DNA from: DASQPR01 sp963831705
Lineage (GTDB): Bacteria > Actinomycetota > Actinomycetes > Mycobacteriales > Micromonosporaceae
DNA: 64,000 nt
NCBI GenBank assembly: GCA_963831705.1
Contig: CAWHRE010000010.1
Location: 558,001 to 622,000, forward strand
Reading direction: 5' to 3'
The position numbers and the translations under genes are program-made. The notes under the pieces were generated by a model that saw nothing but the letters and a program-made list of their open reading frames with translations, searched no databases and was not told where the DNA came from. Below, one piece after another: positions 61,301 to 64,000 of this stretch. Every line of letters begins with the position of its first letter. Positions within the stretch are counted from its first letter, which is position 1.

Positions 61301-63340
61301 GCCGTCGATCTCGGCCTCGCCGCGCCAGGTGGCCGCGAACGCGTTCTCCAGGTGCGGCCGCATCTCGACCAGCTCCCGGGCGCCGTCCGGCAGTACCAGC
61401 CCGAAGTCGTACACGTAGATCGTGCCGTCTCGGCGGCTGATCTCGTACGGGCGCTCGTCGGACACCTTCACGCCCAGCGAGTGCAGCACCGGCAGCACGG
61501 TTGACAGCATCATCGGCTCGCCGTACCGGTACACCTTGAACCGGACGTCGCGCTCGTCCAGGCGGCGACGGTAGACGTGCATTTCGAGCTGGTTCGGCTC
61601 TTCGAGCAGCTCCAGCTTCGCGAGGTCCTTCGACCGCCTCGCCGGGCAGGTGGGTCGTCCTTGTACGCGTCCGGCAGCGCCACCGACGTACCGGCTGTAG
61701 AGCGCCTTCGCCTGCTCGTCGCCGACCTTGTGCTCCAGCATCAGCCGGAAGTCGTCGTCCCAGTTGCGGGTCGCGGCGACGAGCTGCTCCTGGATCGCCT
61801 TCGACGTCGATCGCGGCCGGCGGCGACGTCGGGTCGGTCCGCACGATGAAGTGGATACGCGCCAGCAGCGATTCGCTCGACTCGGGTGGTGAAGTCGACC
61901 CCGACGCCGTGCAGCTCACGCAGCAGGATCTCCTGGATCGCCAAGCCGGTTCGCCGTGGTGAATCGGTCCCGTGGCAGGTAGACCAGGCACGAGATGAAT
62001 CGCCCGTACAAGTCCTTGCGCACGAACAGCCGCAACTGCGCGACGGCCGGCCAGCCGAAGGACTCCCATCACCGTCGTCGAACAGTTCGTCGGTCCGGAT
62101 CTGGAACAGCTCGTCGCGCGGGTAGTCCTCCAGGATCGCCATCAGGTCCTTGCCCGAATGGCTGCGCGGGGACAGGCCGGACCGCTCCAGCACCGCGGCC
62201 ACCTTGCGCTTGACGACCGGCAGCTCTTCGACCGAATAGAGGTACGCGGCGGACGAGAACAGCCCGAGGAACCGCTTCTCGCCGATCACGTTGCCGTCGC
62301 TGTCGAACGTCTTGATGCCGATGTAGTCGAGGTACGCGCTGCGGTGCACCGTCGATCGCGAGTTCGCCTTCGTGATGATGAGAAGGCGCTTCTCCAGCAA
62401 CGCGGCCTGCGCCTCTGGCGCTCATGTCGCCGAGGTGGCGGGGCCGGATCCGATCGGCCCGCAGGATGCCGAGCCCGGTGCCCATCACCGCGCCGATAAC
62501 CGTCTCGCCGTCGTCGTCCTTCGCCAGCCGGTATTCGCGGTATCCGAGGAACGTGAACTGATCGTCGCCGAGCCAGCGCAACAGCTCGACGCCGTCGGTG
62601 ATGTCCTTGTCCGGTACGGGCAGCGGCGTGCTCACCAGTTCGTCTGCGATCTCCAGCGCCTTCGACCGCATCTTCGACCAGTCCTCGACCGCGTCGCGAA
62701 CATCGGTGAGCGCGTTGACAAGATCGCGCCGCAACTCGTCCACGAGGTCGGCGTCGCGGATCCGGTCGATCTCCAGATGGATCCAGCTCTCCACCATCTC
62801 GGTGGCCGGTAGGCGGCCGACCGTCACGTCGACCGGCTCGACGTCGGACAGCACCTCGACCAGCTTCCCGAGCGGTTCCCGGCGCACCACGACCAGCGGG
62901 TGCATCAACAGGTCCACATCGAGGTTGCGCGCGATGAGCGCGGAGTTGACCGTGTCGACCAGGAACGGCATGTCGTCCGTAACGATCTTCACGACCGTCT
63001 TTTCACCGTCCGGCGACGGCGCGATGTCGAGCTTGAGTTCGCCCGGCAGGCGCTGCTCGGCAAGTTCGCGGTGGGTACGGGTCGCGTCGACCATTTCGGC
63101 CGGCGACAGACCGACGAGGTCTTCGTCCGGTGCGTACCGCCAGAAGCGCTCTACCAGCGAGGCGAGCGCGGCGTCGGCGCCACACATGGCGACAGCTTCG
63201 GACGCGAGTCGTACGGCGTCCGGTATCGGCCCCGAGATCCCGTCGTCCGAATCGTCCCAGGCGCTCCTACCGCCGCTTTTCGGATGATCGAACAGCTCAT
63301 CTTCGCTCGCCTCGACCGCTGCCGACGCACGCCGATTCAT
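58368..63340 (-). CDS. NAD-specific glutamate dehydrogenase, large type (frame broken by many apparent indels)
   Basis: A very large catabolic glutamate dehydrogenase (about 1650 residues when frames are joined), which oxidises glutamate to 2-oxoglutarate with NAD. The N-terminal 300 residues are intact: EDLVGLSPAEMVDATRTH, DDMPFLVDTVNSALIARN, DVEPVDVTVGRLPATEM, LLRWLGDDQFTFLGYREY. Further on, in other frames, are SRSTVHRSAYLDYIG, KVYRYGEPMMLSTVLPVLH, the catalytic-region RFGPMARGGLRWSDRRDDFR with the lysine block MVKNAVIVPVGAKGGFV, GDMSGDVFGNGMLLS and a normal C-terminus. Between about 58700 and 62430 the frame changes many times. ATG 63340 follows AGGGGAG. Sequence error is likelier than decay. 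Confidence 0.88.
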
Positions 63341-63470
63341 GGATGCCACTCCCCTCGGGCCCACCACGTTGTGGGACACCGCCAGCCTAGGACGTGATGG
63401 TCACGACTCATACCCGACCCGGACCCCTAGTGCGGCCAAGGTCACACTTAAGCCGTACGCCTGGCGGCGA

Positions 63471-64000
63471 TTAGTTGTCGTACTCGCCGTAATTGGCGAT
63501 TTGCGACCCAGCGTCGAAGGTGCTCGACGTCTCTCCAACACGTTGGGCAGGCAGAACGATCCGCGGCGCGTCCGAAATTGGCTCGGAAACAATCTCTGCG
63601 GCGTTGCCCGCACTCGCGTGTACCAGCGGCGCGAGTCCGGCCACGAGCGTGTCCGCGACGTCCCGGGCGTACACGCCATCCGGGTCGTAATCCGGGTCGA
63701 ACACGGTCACTTCGAGGCCGACGCACGCGGGCGAGGTGACCAGTCCGGCGATCAACAACTCCAACTCGGTGTAGGCGATTCCGCCCGCGGTCGGCGCGTC
63801 CACCGCCGGCATCACCGCCGGATCGAGCACATCGACATCGACGTGCACCCAGAATCCGAGGCAGTCGGAAAGCTGATCGCGAGCCCACTGCGCGGTTCGT
63901 CCGGCCCCCTCGGCGCGAAGCTGTGGCACGGCACGCATGGTCACGCCGACCGCCTGCAGATCGAGCCGGTAGTCGTCGTTGGGCCGGATGCCGAGCAGCA
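63471..64000 (-). CDS. Arginase/agmatinase family protein (partial, cut by window end)
   Basis: The C-terminal 176 residues of a ureohydrolase-fold enzyme. The manganese-binding motif WVHVDVDVLDPAVMP and the second-shell region LEVTVFDPDYDPDG are clear; the first His and DxHxD motifs lie beyond position 64000. The family includes arginase, agmatinase and formimidoylglutamase. The sequence LLGIRPNDDYRLDLQAVGV runs to the window edge in the same frame. It is upstream of the glutamate dehydrogenase gene on the same strand, and arginine or agmatine breakdown to glutamate would fit. Substrate not decided. Confidence 0.85.
   Translation of the reverse strand, partial: LLGIRPNDDYRLDLQAVGVTMRAVPQLRAEGAGRTAQWARDQLSDCLGFWVHVDVDVLDPAVMPAVDAPTAGGIAYTELELLIAGLVTSPACVGLEVTVFDPDYDPDGVYARDVADTLVAGLAPLVHASAGNAAEIVSEPISDAPRIVLPAQRVGETSSTFDAGSQIANYGEYDN

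Noticed and set aside
1..64000. CRISPR arrays, rRNA genes, integrases or insertion sequences
   Set aside because: I found no regularly spaced direct repeats, rRNA signatures or transposase motifs in the window; the tandem 18-mer at 53648 has no spacers.

Overview
The window comes from a high-GC actinobacterium (Actinomycetota); I cannot name the genus. Supporting signs are an NdgR-type IclR regulator divergent from leuCD, the very large NAD-dependent glutamate dehydrogenase, a DinB/mycothiol-isomerase-like protein, DUF3352 and DUF202 membrane proteins, an actinobacterial methionine-synthase-like gene between mnmA and ligA, and many genes whose start codon lies 6-8 nt after a TANNNT box, the layout of leaderless mRNAs.

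Layout. 0-2.3 kb: leuD (cut by the window edge), leuC and the divergent regulator ndgR. 2.4-9.4 kb: a DUF3352 membrane protein, a 3-methyladenine glycosylase, a small helical protein, a heme peroxidase, a VOC protein, a beta-carbonic-anhydrase-like protein and a collapsed DUF3494 secreted-protein gene, with three copies of one terminator hairpin. 9.6-12.6 kb: tRNA-Glu, tRNA-Gln, a fumarylacetoacetate-hydrolase-family enzyme, a glycosylase-family gene broken by a 4-nt duplication, and a membrane protein. 12.7-23.3 kb: the branched-chain amino acid block cimA, ilvE, leuB, ilvC, ilvN, ilvB and divergent ilvD. cimA has a clear attenuator and ilvB a terminator-containing leader. 23.4-28.3 kb: aquaporin-like channel, PH-domain protein, 2-hydroxyacid dehydrogenase, lipoprotein sugar dehydrogenase, membrane phosphoesterase. 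28.3-44.0 kb: the housekeeping series gatB, gatA, gatC, a GGDEF/EAL protein, ligA, methionine-synthase-like gene, mnmA, cysteine desulfurase, etfA and etfB on the minus strand. It is interrupted by plus-strand inserts: a DUF4236 gene plus a DinB-like gene, and a MazEF-like toxin-antitoxin pair. 44.2-64 kb: small proteins, a DUF202 pair, an IlvG-like TPP enzyme, a ZTP (pfl) riboswitch controlling a stand-alone AICAR transformylase, enoyl-CoA hydratase, ABC transporters, a ROK regulator divergent from a NagZ-like hydrolase, a DUF559 protein, an ArsR/SRPBCC pair, NAD-glutamate dehydrogenase and an arginase-family gene cut by the window end.

How the genes work together. leuCD, leuB, ilvBN, ilvC, ilvD, ilvE and cimA cover most of valine, leucine and isoleucine synthesis, with pyruvate entering isoleucine synthesis through citramalate. 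gatCAB makes Gln-tRNA(Gln) or Asn-tRNA(Asn) by transamidation, and the desulfurase and MnmA supply 2-thiouridine at the wobble position of Glu, Gln and Lys tRNAs.

Quality warning. Three patches (about 30.8-37.0, 42.6-43.8 and 58.7-62.4 kb) contain many single-base length errors that break essential or housekeeping genes while neighbouring genes are intact. I treat these as probable sequence or assembly errors and annotate the genes whole. Isolated lesions elsewhere (DUF3494, the glycosylase-family gene, DUF559) may be genuine mutations.
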